Shown: one piece after another, positions 12,461 to 25,549 of the stretch
Position numbering within the stretch: position 1 is the first letter of the stretch
Layout of the letters: every line of letters begins with the position of its first letter
Position numbers and translations under genes: made by a program
Origin: Papaver somniferum
Lineage: Eukaryota > Streptophyta > Magnoliopsida > Ranunculales > Papaveraceae
Length of the DNA: 64,000 bases
Direction: 5' to 3'
Assembly: GCF_003573695.1 (NCBI RefSeq)
Contig: NC_039359.1
Span: forward strand, 88,826,566-88,890,565
The notes under the pieces: generated by a model
Told to the model about the DNA's origin: nothing
Databases searched by the model: none
Seen by the model: the letters and a program-made list of their open reading frames with translations, nothing else

Positions 12461-13818
12461 AACGATTTTTTGGGCACCACTATGTTTTTGAGGAAACCAT
12501 GATTTGATTAGACTACCTTCCCTATAGTTATAAGGGGTGTCATAAAAGGTGGAGATGACTAGTTTACCCTTTAACCTAATTAAAATTATAACTAATCTAC
12601 AACTTCTTCTTCCTCTATTCAACAATTTTTTTCTTCTCTTCTTCATCAATTTATGATCATCTAAACCCGATCATATACAAATCTAATCAAAATCATCAAA
12701 TTTTTATTGTCGTCGATTCATTGAATTTTCATCGTCGATTAATCGATCTTTTGTAAACAAACCCGTCCATAAGTCTTTTCCTACAAACCCATTACTTCTA
12801 ATTCGTTTTTGGTTGAAATTTTGAGAAGTAGTCATCAAAATAGGTTGAATATGGAGGTTACAGTAGTAAGTTCGGTTAGGATAATTTTGAAAAATATCCT
12901 AGTTTTACAACCGAACTTTTAAAGATGAAGAACACTTTGGCTAAGAATGTTTTTTTTTTCCTAACCGAACGCTTGAGTTCGGTTGAGTTGCAAAAAAGAA
13001 TTTCAAAACCGAACACTTCTTTGTATAGCTAAATATTGAGTTCGGTTCAATCGCAAAAACAAAAATTCCTAACCGAACTTTACTCTGGAAACCTATATAA
13101 TGAGTTCAGCTATGTCGCAATTTTTTCTACTAACCGAACGAAGAGTTCGACAATGTTTTATAAAGGTTGCGAACCTACCGAACTCTGTTGTTTAAATTTC
13201 GATTACAACGTGGTCGAGTCGACTGAACCGAACAAAACTTTGGAAACTCAAGCATAGTAGTCCGGTTACATTTTATTTTTCATCATCTAGCCGAACAAAC
13301 AAAAACTCCATTAAAACGCTGGTTCAGTTACCTGTGTGTTTTGGATTTATTAACCGAACTGCATTTGCAGAAAGTTCGGTTACATGTTCTTCGTATAATA
13401 TAATCGAACTGTGTTGACCTAGTTGAAATTTTTTGTTACAATATTCATTTTGAAGAAATTTTAGGCCATTTATAGCAACATTAACCAAGTTACAAGAATA
13501 CCTCGGTACCTAAAAGATTTTTTTTCTCCATATTCACCCATCTCAAAATACTTTTTTTCTCCATCTTCTTCTTATACTGCTTTAATCACTTAATAATTGT
13601 ACTTCTTTAATCACTTAATAATTTTACTTCTTTTAAAAAAAATCATCCATTAATTTAACCTTAATCAATGATTAATTACACTAACTAATCATTACACAAA
13701 ATAATTAGGAGGGTAAAATAAATATATGGATAAGGGGTGTCCACATAATACTTCAAATAACTTACTAAAATAAAATGATGGTCCCCTCCAAAAAAATATC
13801 GGTGCCCAAAAAATCGTT
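12461..13818 (+). mobile_element. non-autonomous TIR DNA transposon (AACCGAAC-rich), copy in block 2
   Basis: The two ends, AACGATTTTTTGGGCACC and its exact inverse, define the element. The interior carries dense AACCGAAC/GTTCGGTT motifs at 12,870-13,410. Flanks TTCATTTAG and TAGATTTAA match at six of nine positions and may be an old 9-bp target duplication. Confidence 0.75.
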
Positions 13819-13938
13819 GTAGATTTAACAATGCAAAGTAACCAACAGTTGGTTTTTTCACTCGCTCTGTTTTTGCTAGCCGACCAACCTACCCCCATTG
13901 GCCCAATCTAATAATCCCAACAACGAAGGTATTCGATG

Positions 13939-14442
13939 TAGAGGTGAGCATGGGCCGGTATGGACCGGTTTTCGCCTCATCCGCATCCAATCCATTGCAC
14001 TACGAATTTCAAATTTGGCATCCGCATCCAATCCATATCCAACGGATTTGTATCCAATGGATACACGGATGAACGGATTGGATGCGAATAATCTAATGAA
14101 TTTATAGTAAAGAAAATAAAGCTAACAGAAATGACTCCTTATAAACCTACATATCCTATATATGTATAAAAACATAAATATGTCATGTACAACACCTTAA
14201 GCAAACATCTTAAAATTTCCTAAATGATCCATAGTATTTTCTAGAACTATATAAATTCCCTTAAATTAACGGATATGGATGTCCAACGGATTTTCATGGT
14301 TGCATCCGGGCCCGATCGGTTATCCGTTGGATTTCAAAAATTCCATTCGCATCCAACCCATTAACGAACGATTCGGGCATCCATCCACAAATGAACGGTT
14401 GGTCCCGGTTAAATCCGCGGACGGGCCAAATGCTCACCCATA
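13939..14442 (+). mobile_element. hAT-type MITE, 504 bp
   Basis: This is the same element as at 1,703, with TIRs TAGAGGTGAGCA and TGCTCACCCATA and a perfect 8-bp duplication ATTCGATG at 13,931-13,938 and 14,443-14,450. The identical insertion site in all blocks shows that it entered before the duplication. Confidence 0.88.
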
Positions 14443-14657
14443 ATTCGATGTTCCTACAGTTTCACCAGTAGTAGGACTAGGAACTAAGAGTGAATACGTG
14501 TCATTTGTCATTCATTTGATTTCGTACTACATTATCACCAAAATTAACTTCCCGGAAAAATTTAGAGCTTATTTGGTGCACCCAAATTTATGGCCAACTC
14601 GGAATCCACCTCATTATACAAAATCGGACATGTTGAGCAAAAATTTACTTCATGGAG

Positions 14658-16002
14658 GTAGAACTGAAACTTGTTTTAGTAGAACCGTTAAACCCATGAT
14701 TTGTGATTGAGTGTTCTTGATCAATCACATAGTTCTTGAAAGTCATATGAACCAATTCTAAACTTGTTTGGAAGTGTGGAAAATCGGTTTCAATATTGTA
14801 AGTATGAAAGAGGACTTACAAAGTAAGGATTAAGAAGTTCTATTAGTATCATTGGTGGGAAACTATATAATTGCGGTTTATCTTTCATTTTCGATTCATT
14901 TGATTGACTAACGGTTGTTGGACTTTGATTTCACCTAGTTTGTTTATGCTTGAGAATCTTCTCTTCTGATATAAGATTCAGTCAAACTAGATCGAAGTTT
15001 CGACAGAGATCTTTAGACTGTTTGTAGATCTAAAGACGTCTTGTGATAATCCATCGTTAACAGACTCCGTTATGTGCGTGATTGATCACAAGTGATTCAA
15101 GTTTATTGTGTGCATGTGCTTATTGAAGATATAAGAAGATTTGAAGACAAAGAAGACTTTGAAGATTTCTGATTTGGGATTCATAATCTTTGGTGTGCAC
15201 AATACTTGTTTCGGTAAAAGAGGATCCAACTATAATCGTTTTATCCTTGTGGTAGATTAGATTGATTAGTTGTGTAGATCGGCATCAATACAATTCTTTG
15301 TGATTAAAAGTATTGATTGCAAAATATTAACAATTACTTCGGTAGTTGATAATAAGATAGATCTAAGAGCCCGACGAAATTTTTTATTGAGATAAACAGA
15401 AGACCCTTTGTCGAACTCATATCACTTGGTTTGAAAAGAGTTGAAACCAAACAGATTTGTTGTTCCTTTACTGTTTGGAATACGAACCAAAGGATTTGTT
15501 CCATGTACGTGACTTATTACAGGTCGGAGGCGTGGGAATACAGACGGAACTAGGTGAACTATAGGTTTAGTTGCTTGGTCTCAACTATACGAAGTTGGTT
15601 TGATTTTGTATAGCGGCTTAATCCTGAGAGTATTCAACTCTGGACAAGGTCCCGGGTTTTTTTTTGCATTTGCGGTTTCCTCGTTAACAAAATCTTGTTG
15701 TGTCATTTACTTTTATTTTCCGCAATTATAATTGTTGTTATATAATTTAAAGTAAATTACACAAACGTTAATTCCTATTTACTTGATAAGCAATCCTATT
15801 GTGTTTGGTTAAGCCCAAACCTTTTATCAAGTAAACACACTTCGTTGTTGTATTGTCTCGATCTCGTATCCATAGACGATCACACGAAGTTTGAACCGAT
15901 TTGTTGTATTGTCTCAACTCAGTCCATAGACAATCACTTTCAAACAAAGGGCTTATAGGTGGAAAAGTTTTAGATTGAGGTATATTTTGGTACCCTCGTC
16001 TT
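14658..16002 (+). mobile_element. 5'-truncated long LTR segment
   Basis: This corresponds to about 3,872-5,215 of copy 1. The LTR start and its upstream flank were lost in a deletion between two CATGGAG words (2,419-2,425 and 3,865-3,871 in copy 1), leaving one at 14,651-14,657. Confidence 0.6.
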
Positions 16003-16484
16003 TTCAGTTTCCAAATTAGTCCAAGTTTATATCTATCTGGCATAGACCGTATATCTCAGAGTGGTAGTCTGGGATGTTAGAAAGGCAGACTAAAGGTTAC
16101 ACGATTTTTCCTCGAGTGAAATCAGTGTATGTACCTCGTAATTTAATTTTTTATCGAATTAATCATTTTAACCGAAAACTAAATATTTAGTTATATAGCT
16201 GTCATGTAACTCAAAATCTTCTAGTGTTAAACTGTTAATAATTCTACCAAATGAAATAAAAATAATAGCGCCTGTTGGTAGGAGGGAAAAAATGGATTAT
16301 AGCTAAAATTTACTCGGTCAAAGTTAAAAAAATAAAATAATAAAGGATCATTTTCGAAATACCAATTCTACCCTCGAAAAACTAATCAAACTCCCAAAAT
16401 TACAAATTGGTGGTACACGTAGTCTTCTTCGCTCCATTCCTTTACAACCAAATTTTTAATTCAATCATCTCTTGACTAACCCCA

Positions 16485-17177
16485 TGTAATACCTCGGTCG
16501 ACAGGTAGGGTTCGCCGAAGGAATACAGGTAATGATTTGTCCTTTCCTAACACCGAGGCTTTTTCAGCATAATTGGCTCTAGAGTCCGCAGAAAACTCTG
16601 CAGCTAAGCATGCTCGGACGGGAGTAATCCAGGGATGGATAACCTTCTGGGAAGTTGCTGCTGGATTACCGCAGAGATGCCCGTAGAAAACTCCATACTG
16701 CCGTATAACCACAGTGGCTAAGTGGGGACAATATTGGTGGAGGGACGGGTCATTACAGATGGTATTAGAGACAACGACGGGTCACTTGTTGAGGGTGAGA
16801 ATGCATGTTGGACATGGTTGATCCAGGTACTTATCTCATGAGGGGCAGGTAACGTCGGATATCTGGGATTGAATATATATTCAGGAGCCGAGGACGGCTT
16901 CAATTTGAGGTGGTGGTACAGTAATACTCCGATTCGGAAGGTAGGGTTCGTCGAAGAAATATAGGTAATTGTTTGCTCTTTCCTAACACCGAGGCCTTTT
17001 CAGCACAATCATCTCCAGAGTTGGCAGAATACTCTGCAGTTAAGCATGCTCGATGGGTAATGTTCCGGGAAGTTGCTGCTGGATTACCCGCAGAGATTCC
17101 CGTAGTAAAACCCCACACTGCCGGATAACCGCAGTTGCTAAGTATGAACACTATCGGTGGATGGACGGTTTATTACA
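16485..17177 (+). mobile_element. Cassandra-type TRIM retrotransposon
   Basis: Two LTRs (16,485-16,757 and about 16,920-17,177) flank a 162-bp interior. The left LTR begins TG and ends CA. A primer-binding site TGGTATTAGAG, close to the initiator tRNA-Met type, starts two bases after it, and a purine-rich GAGGTGGTGG precedes the right LTR. The element sits in a perfect 5-bp duplication CCCCA (16,480-16,484 and 17,178-17,182). Each LTR carries a 5S rRNA-like region, the hallmark of Cassandra. There is no coding capacity; mobilisation would depend on proteins supplied by other elements. Confidence 0.9.
16597..16667 (+). promoter_or_regulatory. 5S rRNA-like Pol III promoter region in Cassandra left LTR
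   Basis: CTCTGCAGCTAAGCATGCTC resembles plant 5S around box A, and GGATGGATAACCTTCTGGGA resembles the box C segment GGATGGGTGACCTCCTGGGA. Spacing is as in 5S rRNA. The region is a diverged promoter-bearing fragment, not a functional 5S gene. In the right LTR (about 17,030-17,090) some 17 bp between the two boxes are missing. Confidence 0.8.
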
Positions 17178-17266
17178 CCCCAACAGACTTTTCCATTAGT
17201 TTTGCTATACATAAACTCCAACATGGCCTCTCAACAAACCATAACATAAGTTTTTGATTATGATAT

Positions 17267-19386
17267 TGTTTGTACCCAAAATTACTTCTAAGCACTAAAC
17301 ACGATGATATTATGATGATTATTGAAAATTAAGGATAAAAACGATAAAAAATAAATAAGAAGACAAGAATTTAACGTGGTTCGGTAAGTGTTGCCTATAT
17401 CCACGGAGGAATCCCATAGGGAGAGTATTGTATTGATATGAGATTACAATAGTTATTGATTCATGTCTTTTATATAGTTATGTAACCCTAATTCTGATAC
17501 AAACTTGATGTGTAAGCAACTTGGCAACAAGACTTCTGGAATCTTCTATACGAGCTAACGGGCTTGATTAGCGGGCTCTCCGTCAATTTATTGACGGTGC
17601 AAACATCGCCCCTTCTTAAGACCCAATATGTTGGTAGTTAAGAAGATTGTTTTTCCTTCTTCGCGGACCGTTGATGACGTAACTCGCACCCAAGCGTTTG
17701 TAGAATATTACAAAGACGCCCCCAACTGTAATTACCTGCAAAAAATTTGCTCACATGCTAGGTGAGACTTTTTGCCACGTAGTGTACTTGTGATGCTCGA
17801 GAGCTAGTTGAGTCTTGGTTATAATTTAGTGTGCTTGCGGTTGGGGCAAGGCTTTTTGCTCACAACCTAACAAGGATGTAGCGCTCGCTGCTCGGGAAGG
17901 CTGGATGTTGCTTGTGTTGAGTAGAGTCTTTGGACCAATATCGAGCATTGGGATCGTGGTTGGGACGAGACTTTGTACGTACCAACATCGGGGGTTGAGC
18001 TCGTGGTCGATATGAGATTTTGTGCTTTCCAAGGTGCAAGTCTTTGTACTCGTGTGCAAGACATGATTTTATGCTTGCGGAAGCAAGACTTAAGTGCTCA
18101 CATGTAAGGTGAGGCACTAGGTGCTTGCGATGTGATGCAAGGAAAAACATTGAAGGGTCTAAGCAATCCTCATCTCGAACTCGATTATATATGTCGCTAT
18201 CCACGAACCTCGAACCCGATCTTGTTGCTGCTCCAAGTGCACAATCAAAGTTTCTCAAACACAGAAAATTTTGCTTCGATGTTGTAGGGAATCGAAAGAC
18301 GATTCTAACGATCCAAAAATCACTCAATTTGGACTTCAACGAGGAAGTTATTGACGAAACAATATTTTCACAAAGCGAGAGTGTTATTGCAGACGTGGCA
18401 GTGATGACAATTTACAATTCGCTGACATGGACTGCAGACTGGACAATCGCGCTGATGTGGTAACATTGAGTGGATAGTGTTGCTGACGTGGCGGACATGG
18501 ATATATAAGATTGCTGACGTGGCAGTTGCCGATATGAAGTTCTGACTGGATTCGAACGATGTTGAGTGGCAGGTGTGATCGCTCACATGACAGAAGCTAA
18601 TTGTACCTTTTCAGCTGACGTGTCGGTCGTTGATTGGTTCTCACGGTCTGATGTGGCAACTGGCAACTATACGTGTCGCTTGTTGATTAGCTGGACCTGG
18701 TTGAACCGGAACCTAGATCTGATGGACGAGATTGGCTAGATCTGGAGGTGTACGTAAGGCTGGATAAAACAACAGTTTCATCAACTGTTGCTGCAATCGG
18801 CACACTTTATTTAACTGTTTCGCAACAGTTTCTTCATCTTCGTAACGGTTTCTTCAACTGTTTCGCAACAGTTTTTCTGAACCTTAACTTTTTATTTTTT
18901 TGATGATTTTTGGATGAAATCTAGTGCACGATTTATGCTCCACTTTTCTCAATGACAAAACACGATTGTTTTACACGAATCCCCTTAGTCGGCATCAATG
19001 TTTGTACCCAAAATTACTTCTAGGCAATAAACACGATGATTTGATGATGATTATTCAAAATAGGGCTAGAAAACGATAAAAAATAAATAAGAAGACAAGA
19101 ATTTAACCTGGTTCGGCAAGTGTTACCTATATCCACGAAGGAATCTCATAGGGAGAGTATTGTATTGATATGAGATTACAATAGTTATTGTATGGTTAGC
19201 TAACCTAGCTAGGATTTCATGTCCTTTTAGGGCATGTATTTATATAGTTATGTAACCCTAATTTTGATACAAACTTGATGTGCAAGTAACTTGACAACAA
19301 GACTTATGGAAACTTCTGGAATCTTCTATACGGTCTAACATGCTTGATTAACGGGCTCTCCGTCAATTTTATTGACGGTACAAACA
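17267..19386 (+). mobile_element. complete non-autonomous LTR retroelement, 2.1 kb
   Basis: The left LTR is 17,267-17,605 (339 bp) and the right LTR 18,999-19,386 (388 bp). Both begin TGTTTGTACCC and end CAAACA, so the ends form a short inverted repeat. Target duplication GATAT is present at 17,262-17,266 and 19,387-19,391. The LTR contains the common plant-LTR phrase TTTAACGTGGTTCGG with a CCACGGAGG sequence downstream. The 1.4-kb interior has no retroviral-type reading frame and no primer site I can name. It carries a cluster of GCTGACGTGG words at 18,390-18,620 and AACTGTTTCGCAACAGTT repeats near 18,815-18,875. The left LTR is shorter through internal deletions. Confidence 0.85.
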
Positions 19387-19774
19387 GATATTAAACTCGA
19401 TGTGATTCATATGAATTTTGTTAGAATTTGAAATTCCTCAAATAACGTAACTGGTAATGCATTATTTCAGCACACAAAAACTTGAGTTGTAAAGATTTTA
19501 TTTCGTTATAGAAGTCATTTATGTTGACTAATTTCAAAACAATTAAATTAACATCAACAATACTCATTGAAGCTTGAACATGTATATTTATATAGAAAAC
19601 CCTAAATTCATTAATAATCCATCGATATGATAAGCAAGGACTTTTGGACCTTTTATCTCTTTTTTATCAAGTCAATCCTCTCCTTATATTTTGATTCCCT
19701 CCCAAAAGTCTTTCCTACTCAAATCCACTATGTCCTTTCTATTAACAGGACTCAAAAAGTTTTTAATGGTCTAG

Positions 19775-20062
19775 AATCTTCATTGTGGACAAAATTTATC
19801 GGATGACTCCAAATTTGCTACTGTGACTCAAAGTCTACCTCCTTAGTTATGACCAAAAATTTCCTCTTTACGCCAAATCGCTATGGTGGCCAAAATCTCG
19901 ATCGAACCTAAAATATACCTTGTGAACTAATATATTTTACAGTGTCCTCAAAATATGTTTTGTGATTCGAAATAAACTCCAGAGTACAAATTTTCCTTGT
20001 TGCCCAAGATATGATATCCCAAAATTGGTCATTATGACTCAGATTCAGCCTCGTGACCCAAA
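19775..20062. repeat. degenerate TGTGACCAAAAT repeats, copy 2
   Basis: This is the counterpart of 7,245-7,533, again ending at the CCAAA that flanks the minus-strand LTR. Confidence 0.5.
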
Positions 20063-22341
20063 TAATAATGCGGGGTACAAAATACACCACCAACTTTTTC
20101 GTAGGCAACCTGTATGAACTAAACCCTAATACAATTCCGAGAGTTAAAACTCAATGAACCTCAATAAGGAATTATATCAAGAATTTATATTTCTCTCACA
20201 ATCAATATGTAAACGGAAGCATGTCCGTGAACCTGATTATACCGTGAGAGTACTTGGATGATACCAAAGATCAATATCCAAGATTAATCAAGTCGTATCC
20301 AACAATTAAGATGGACGTATATACTTTGATTGATTTTACGTACAACCTGTGATGTTTCAATTATATAAATAAACAATACAACGCGGAAAAGAAATAACAC
20401 AGACGCCAAAAAAATTGTTAACGAGTAGACCGCAAGTGCAGAGAACCCCCGAGATCTAGTCCAAATTTGAATACCAAAATGTATTAAAACGTTATGAACT
20501 CTATCCTAATATCTATACTTCATACTGGAATGCAGTTGAGACCGATTCCATTATCATAGTAATTTAGTTACAGTCGCGCTCTTTTTGCCTCTTGAATCTC
20601 GCAAGACTCTGCGCAATTGATTCCCTTAGCTGAGTTTTGTTAGAGCGTAACTATTGCTTCAACCTAAGTGAAGACTTTAAACCAATCTGCCTTACACAGA
20701 AAATCCTACATGTGATTTCAGTTCTTATCGTTAGATCGAGATAGGAAATCGTTTGCATTAGGCTAGGTCTATAAAACCTCAAAATCTGGAACTTATACTC
20801 TCGAAAGGAAGTCTAGATTATTATTCACCTCTAAAACCTACTACGGTTTCAACAAAGAATCGTTATAAAGGAATTAACTTGTGGAATCACAAAATCTTAG
20901 ACGAAGAACTTTGCGATTTCTATGAATCTTACCTTATCGGAGATAAACTCGACAATCAATAGCAAGATCAGGCTATACGAACTATTAAGATAAAGATAGT
21001 CGGACTTGGCTTCACAAATCTCTAAGCGGACTCTTTTTTGTCGCTAAACCTAAAAGGGTTTAAAGGAGAGGATGACTCTAGTTTACAACTAGGACACACA
21101 AGAAGAGTTTCAGGGATTCAAATATCTTAGATGCGAAGTTCTTCTATTATAGACTTTCAAGATCGAAGGTTGCTTCAGATTTAAGCTAAGGTAGCTTTGG
21201 AATCAAGAAATATTTTTTTTCACCGTTAGATGAAAAATCGACTTGAGATAAACACAACAAAATATACACTCTAGTTTGGATGAGTCGTAACTAAACCGTG
21301 TATAATGACTTGTTCATGAATGGTTCTCCGAAACTAGCCAGACGAACCATAAGCTTAACCATTTTCATATAACACTTTTAGACTTTATTCTTGAGTCACA
21401 ACCATAGGTTATAATGTGATCAAATATGTCTAAAGGTTTTTTAGAGAGTTATTCAATTGCCGATTATCTCATATAAATAATTCTGATGCATCTGAAAATA
21501 TTCGACTGGGTAAGTACGTGTACTTACTTCCATATCATGAGTTATTTTTGTCACAGTATGTATATCGGGTATGTGTACCCTTAAGACAAAAAAAGTTCAT
21601 GAACTTTTGGTATCCATACTAGGTATGTGTACCTTCTTAATTTCACGAGTCAACAGATCTTTTTGATATCCATACTAGGTATGTTTACCAAAGGTCGTTG
21701 CCGAACTATAGATACGCCGGTACGTGTAGTAAGGCTCGGTACCTATAGCTGTTACGCCAGTACATGAAGTGGTATATGTACCATCCTGTATCCAAATTTA
21801 CAGTAGTTCGATAACTCTCTAATAATCGATTTGAAACATTCCCGAATAACATAAATGACACATATCACTGTTCCAGGCTATTTTCAAATGATTAACTTGA
21901 ATCATGATTTAGGTCATAAACAATAAACTGTTCTTAACCAAATTCATCAAGTATCGAACAAATGTTCTTAAGCTTAGTCACTAATATTTTGAGAATAATT
22001 AACAAGATAAACTTGACTCAAAATTTCTATTGTGCAATATTTCAAAGTCCACTTAGTCATGCGACTTAGTCTCATAGATAGAAAGGTGAATACTTGAATA
22101 ATAGTTTGGTTCATTCTTCACATAACTTTTGTAGATGAAGTTCTCCAAATGTCTTCAGTTGATGTTCTCCTTCAAATGGTAGAACGCAGTGATGTATGAT
22201 ACTCAACTACACACTTCTAATCTTAATCCGAGACTTGACTAAATGTAGATTGGATATCAAGATATAGTTTTGATCAACTAAATTTGACAACAAGTTTGAG
22301 ATGGAAAAAACTTGTGAGTTCGACCGAGCAATGCTCTAACA
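20063..22341 (-). mobile_element. solo LTR, minus orientation, copy 2
   Basis: This is the counterpart of 7,534-9,818, flanked by CCAAA at 20,058-20,062 and 22,342-22,346. Its minus-strand 5' half is almost identical to copy 1 over more than 1.1 kb, while the other half differs by several percent. Confidence 0.6.
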
Positions 22342-23687
22342 CCAAATGACTAAAATTTATCTCGTAAAGTGAAATTTGCATTGTGACCTAAAATTAATCA
22401 TGAAGTTGCTTAGTGACCTATAATGAGCATGTGATATAAAAGATGCCCAGTGAAACGAATTGATCTGACATGTGGCCTATAATTTCTTTTGTGGCTTAAA
22501 CTTCTCTCTTTCATCCAAAATCTCCATTTTGTGAGATAAAAACTATCATGTGATCCAAAACATATCTCGTAACCCGTAATTTACACAATTACTCACAAAA
22601 TGCTATCGTTACACATGCTACATTTTTTTAAAATATGCATCATGACAACTTTTTCCTAGATGTACTATGTGGGTCAAATGTGTATTATACTGCGAAACGA
22701 GAGGCAAGTTTCTAACGAAACATGATATCGAAAATTTGGCTTAATTTGGAATATAATTGAACGCTAGATGGATGACGTCAAGGATGCTGTTGAAACCTCA
22801 ATTAATAGAGAAAATATGATGAGGTTAGAGAGGATTGGAAAAACCCTCTTGGAAAGATGTGATCAAAATAATTCTAATGGAAATATGATTAAAGACGTAT
22901 TAATTTGAGATCGTTAATGAAAATTTTATATGAATAATTGATAATTAATGGAAATGTGATACACTTATTTAGTAAGTCATTTACCACATTTGAATATATT
23001 TTAAAAATATAGAACTAAGAATATTGTCTGAACTCTCTTAACTAAAATTTGGGGGAAGACGCCGACAGAGGGTATTTAAAGATGTGACGTAGACATATTT
23101 TATATTACAATATGAAGATTTTATTGTGCTTTGATTAATTCCCTTTGATCGAGATTATTATTCTCCACCGGGTTTACTAAACAAGGATTTTAGCGAGACA
23201 ACATCACAACAATTACAAGTATGTATTGCCTGCGTAAGACCTAAAGACCGCGTTAACATTACTGAACAAGATGAGATTGAAATTACAATGAAACACAATT
23301 CTTTTTCAATTGAAATAATTTCCATAATTATCACAAAGAAGTAAGGAGTTTAAAGCCTGTTCTCGTCACACGTAAACTAGTAGTATTCTAGACACAACGT
23401 TATAATTTTTTTCTGTTTCTCAAGGATTTGTCCTACTGGATATTTTGTTGTTGAGGTTATAATGAGGCAACATAAGTGAGTTTAGATTTGTATTAAGTAG
23501 ATTATCAATGGTAAATAAGTATTATTATTAACATTTTTAATAACAAAAGAAACATAAAATGGATCATACTAACTAAATGAATTCCTCTTGTGTAAAAGAC
23601 CTATCATTTTGAAAACATAATATGAGTTTCTTTATAACTAATAGCTTTATATATGTTTTTGGCAAGTAACCTTTCATCTTTGATCCA

Positions 23688-24246
23688 AAATTTTGAATAA
23701 ATAATTAGCTATCATAAAATTTACTTATCAAAATAAATCGCGTCACTCAGGATTAAAATTCTATTTATACAATCTTAAACCAAACTTACATCCCAAAACT
23801 TTCGAATAGCCAAATATTTGAATTAAACTCAGACTCACATATAATTTTTACTACCATCCCTCTTGAATTTTCTCTTCCTTTTGTTATGCTAATTGTATCT
23901 ATCTGGTGACCTCTTAGATGGTATATCCCTAGAAAAGAATTTGTGTATCTTAATTAAAGGAGGATTCATCAAATCATATCCCATGCTCATCCATAAGTTA
24001 TGATATATGGCGACAATATTCTTTAACACGGCTTGTAGATTGGTGGTGTAAATGTCATTACAAAAATTACAAAAAAATAAAAATAAACTCTTACACATTA
24101 TCACTAACATTCGAAAATTAAAATAAACTCATTTTATTGAGACAGGATAGTAAGAAATAATAAAAATTTGTATTACATATCTTTTCTTATCTTTCTATAA
24201 GAGGAACTTTGTTTTTAATTAAGAATACAAAAACATATTCAAAGTA
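23688..24246. mobile_element. 559-bp insertion private to copy 2
   Basis: Copy 1 reads straight through this site (11,155-11,170). In copy 2 the target word ATCCA is present on both sides (23,683-23,687 and 24,247-24,251), which indicates an insertion with a 5-bp duplication. The ends are loosely inverted (AAATTTTGAATA and TATTCAAAGTA). It is AT-rich, with a 73-codon minus-strand frame of no recognisable family. A MITE or a small retroelement fragment are both possible. Confidence 0.6.
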
Positions 24247-24251
24247 ATCCA

Positions 24252-25363
24252 TATTTAATGTGAAGTGTGTATTTGTATACTTATCATAAAACGGAAACAA
24301 TTCTATAAATGGGGACACACAAAATAATAAAACAATATGATCTTAGTGAGAATAAAATATAATGCTTCATAAGAACTCTCTTCATGTCACAAAGATATAC
24401 GTTCGTGTATTTTGTACACTGAGAAAGAAAATTGAAAAGTGTGGTAATGTGTTAACGTACTTTTCTTAGTTAATTAATCTCATCCATATTATTTTATTTT
24501 TTTATTTTAAAACCCAGTATATATCACTAAAAAAATTAATATGTTAATGTGTATTTCATCACAACACGTACACTAACTAAGAATCCCTTAACGCAAACAA
24601 AAATCACTATTAATTATAAGTAAACATAAAAGCCATATAAAAATATTCATTTTCAAAGAAAAAATTCATTTATAAGACTACATTTTATAAATGCAATCTA
24701 TATCTTCAAAAAAAATAATATAAACACCATTCTTAGGTTAGTAGGCTTTTTTCTTGGATCGAGATGGTGTAGAAACCCAAGTTAGAATTTCATAATGAGT
24801 TTTTCAATCGATAAATCATTAGAAAAACATAACTGTTTAATTTTTATCTTACAACTCAAACCTTAGAAAAAAACAGGTGTTGATCATGATATTAGTGAAG
24901 TTTAATACTCAAATCTTAATAATTCTGGTGGTGAGAAATCAAGTCAAACGATTTCATATTAGGTTTGAATTAACACAGAACTCTGTTCTCTTTTTATTTC
25001 TTTTGTATACTGATGGAATAGTTCATTCGTTACCCCTCTTTCATAGTGCTCAATATTTCCCCCCATAGATTGATGTTCATCATAGGTGTCATATTTTTTT
25101 CTCAAGTACTTCTAAAAATTGTTTACCCCATATCTCTGATCCCTTATTTCGTAATTAGATAATCCTGAATAGTATTCCAAAAATACTTTTCTATTTCGGA
25201 TGTACATAACACGGATTTTACTCCCATATCAATTAACTCTCTTCTAACATATTATCCTTTTACAAATTTTTGAACAGAGAAGAAGCCATTTGGTCCAAGA
25301 CCCCTTAGTTTTGGTATTTTGTAACTCCTTCCACATAATAAAACCCAAGAACAGAGAAAAGAG
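24252..25363. other. AT-rich spacer, end of copy 2
   Basis: The sequence is shared with 11,165-12,274. Nothing recognisable is seen. Confidence 0.5.
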
Positions 25364-25549
25364 ATTGTTAATTGGTTACAATCTCAAACCACAAACTTCA
25401 GCTTGGAGCTCTTGGGATCTCAAGTAATTCTCAATTCCATGTACAAAATGTTGGCATTACCTCACAAACATAAGCCTAGTCTTTGTGAAGACTAGAAGCA
25501 GAGCACACTATAGTAACACCATGAATTCCCGATATAAAGATTCATTTAG

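Larger units (their letters stand above)
12275..25363 (+). repeat. 13.1-kb tandem segmental duplication, copy 2
   Basis: This is the second full copy of the block. It is the better record of the ancestral unit, because it keeps the complete Cassandra and the complete small LTR element. It lacks 1,446 bp around 14,651 and gained a 559-bp insertion at 23,688-24,246. Confidence 0.95.

Noticed and set aside
16597..17095. two 5S rRNA genes
   Set aside because: Only a diverged part of 5S is present, inside LTRs with TG/CA ends, a primer site and a target duplication; this is Cassandra.
17860..18339. 159-codon minus-strand frame inside the small LTR element
   Set aside because: It has no retroelement or host domain, opposes the element's orientation, and is removed in copy 1 without any sign of constraint.
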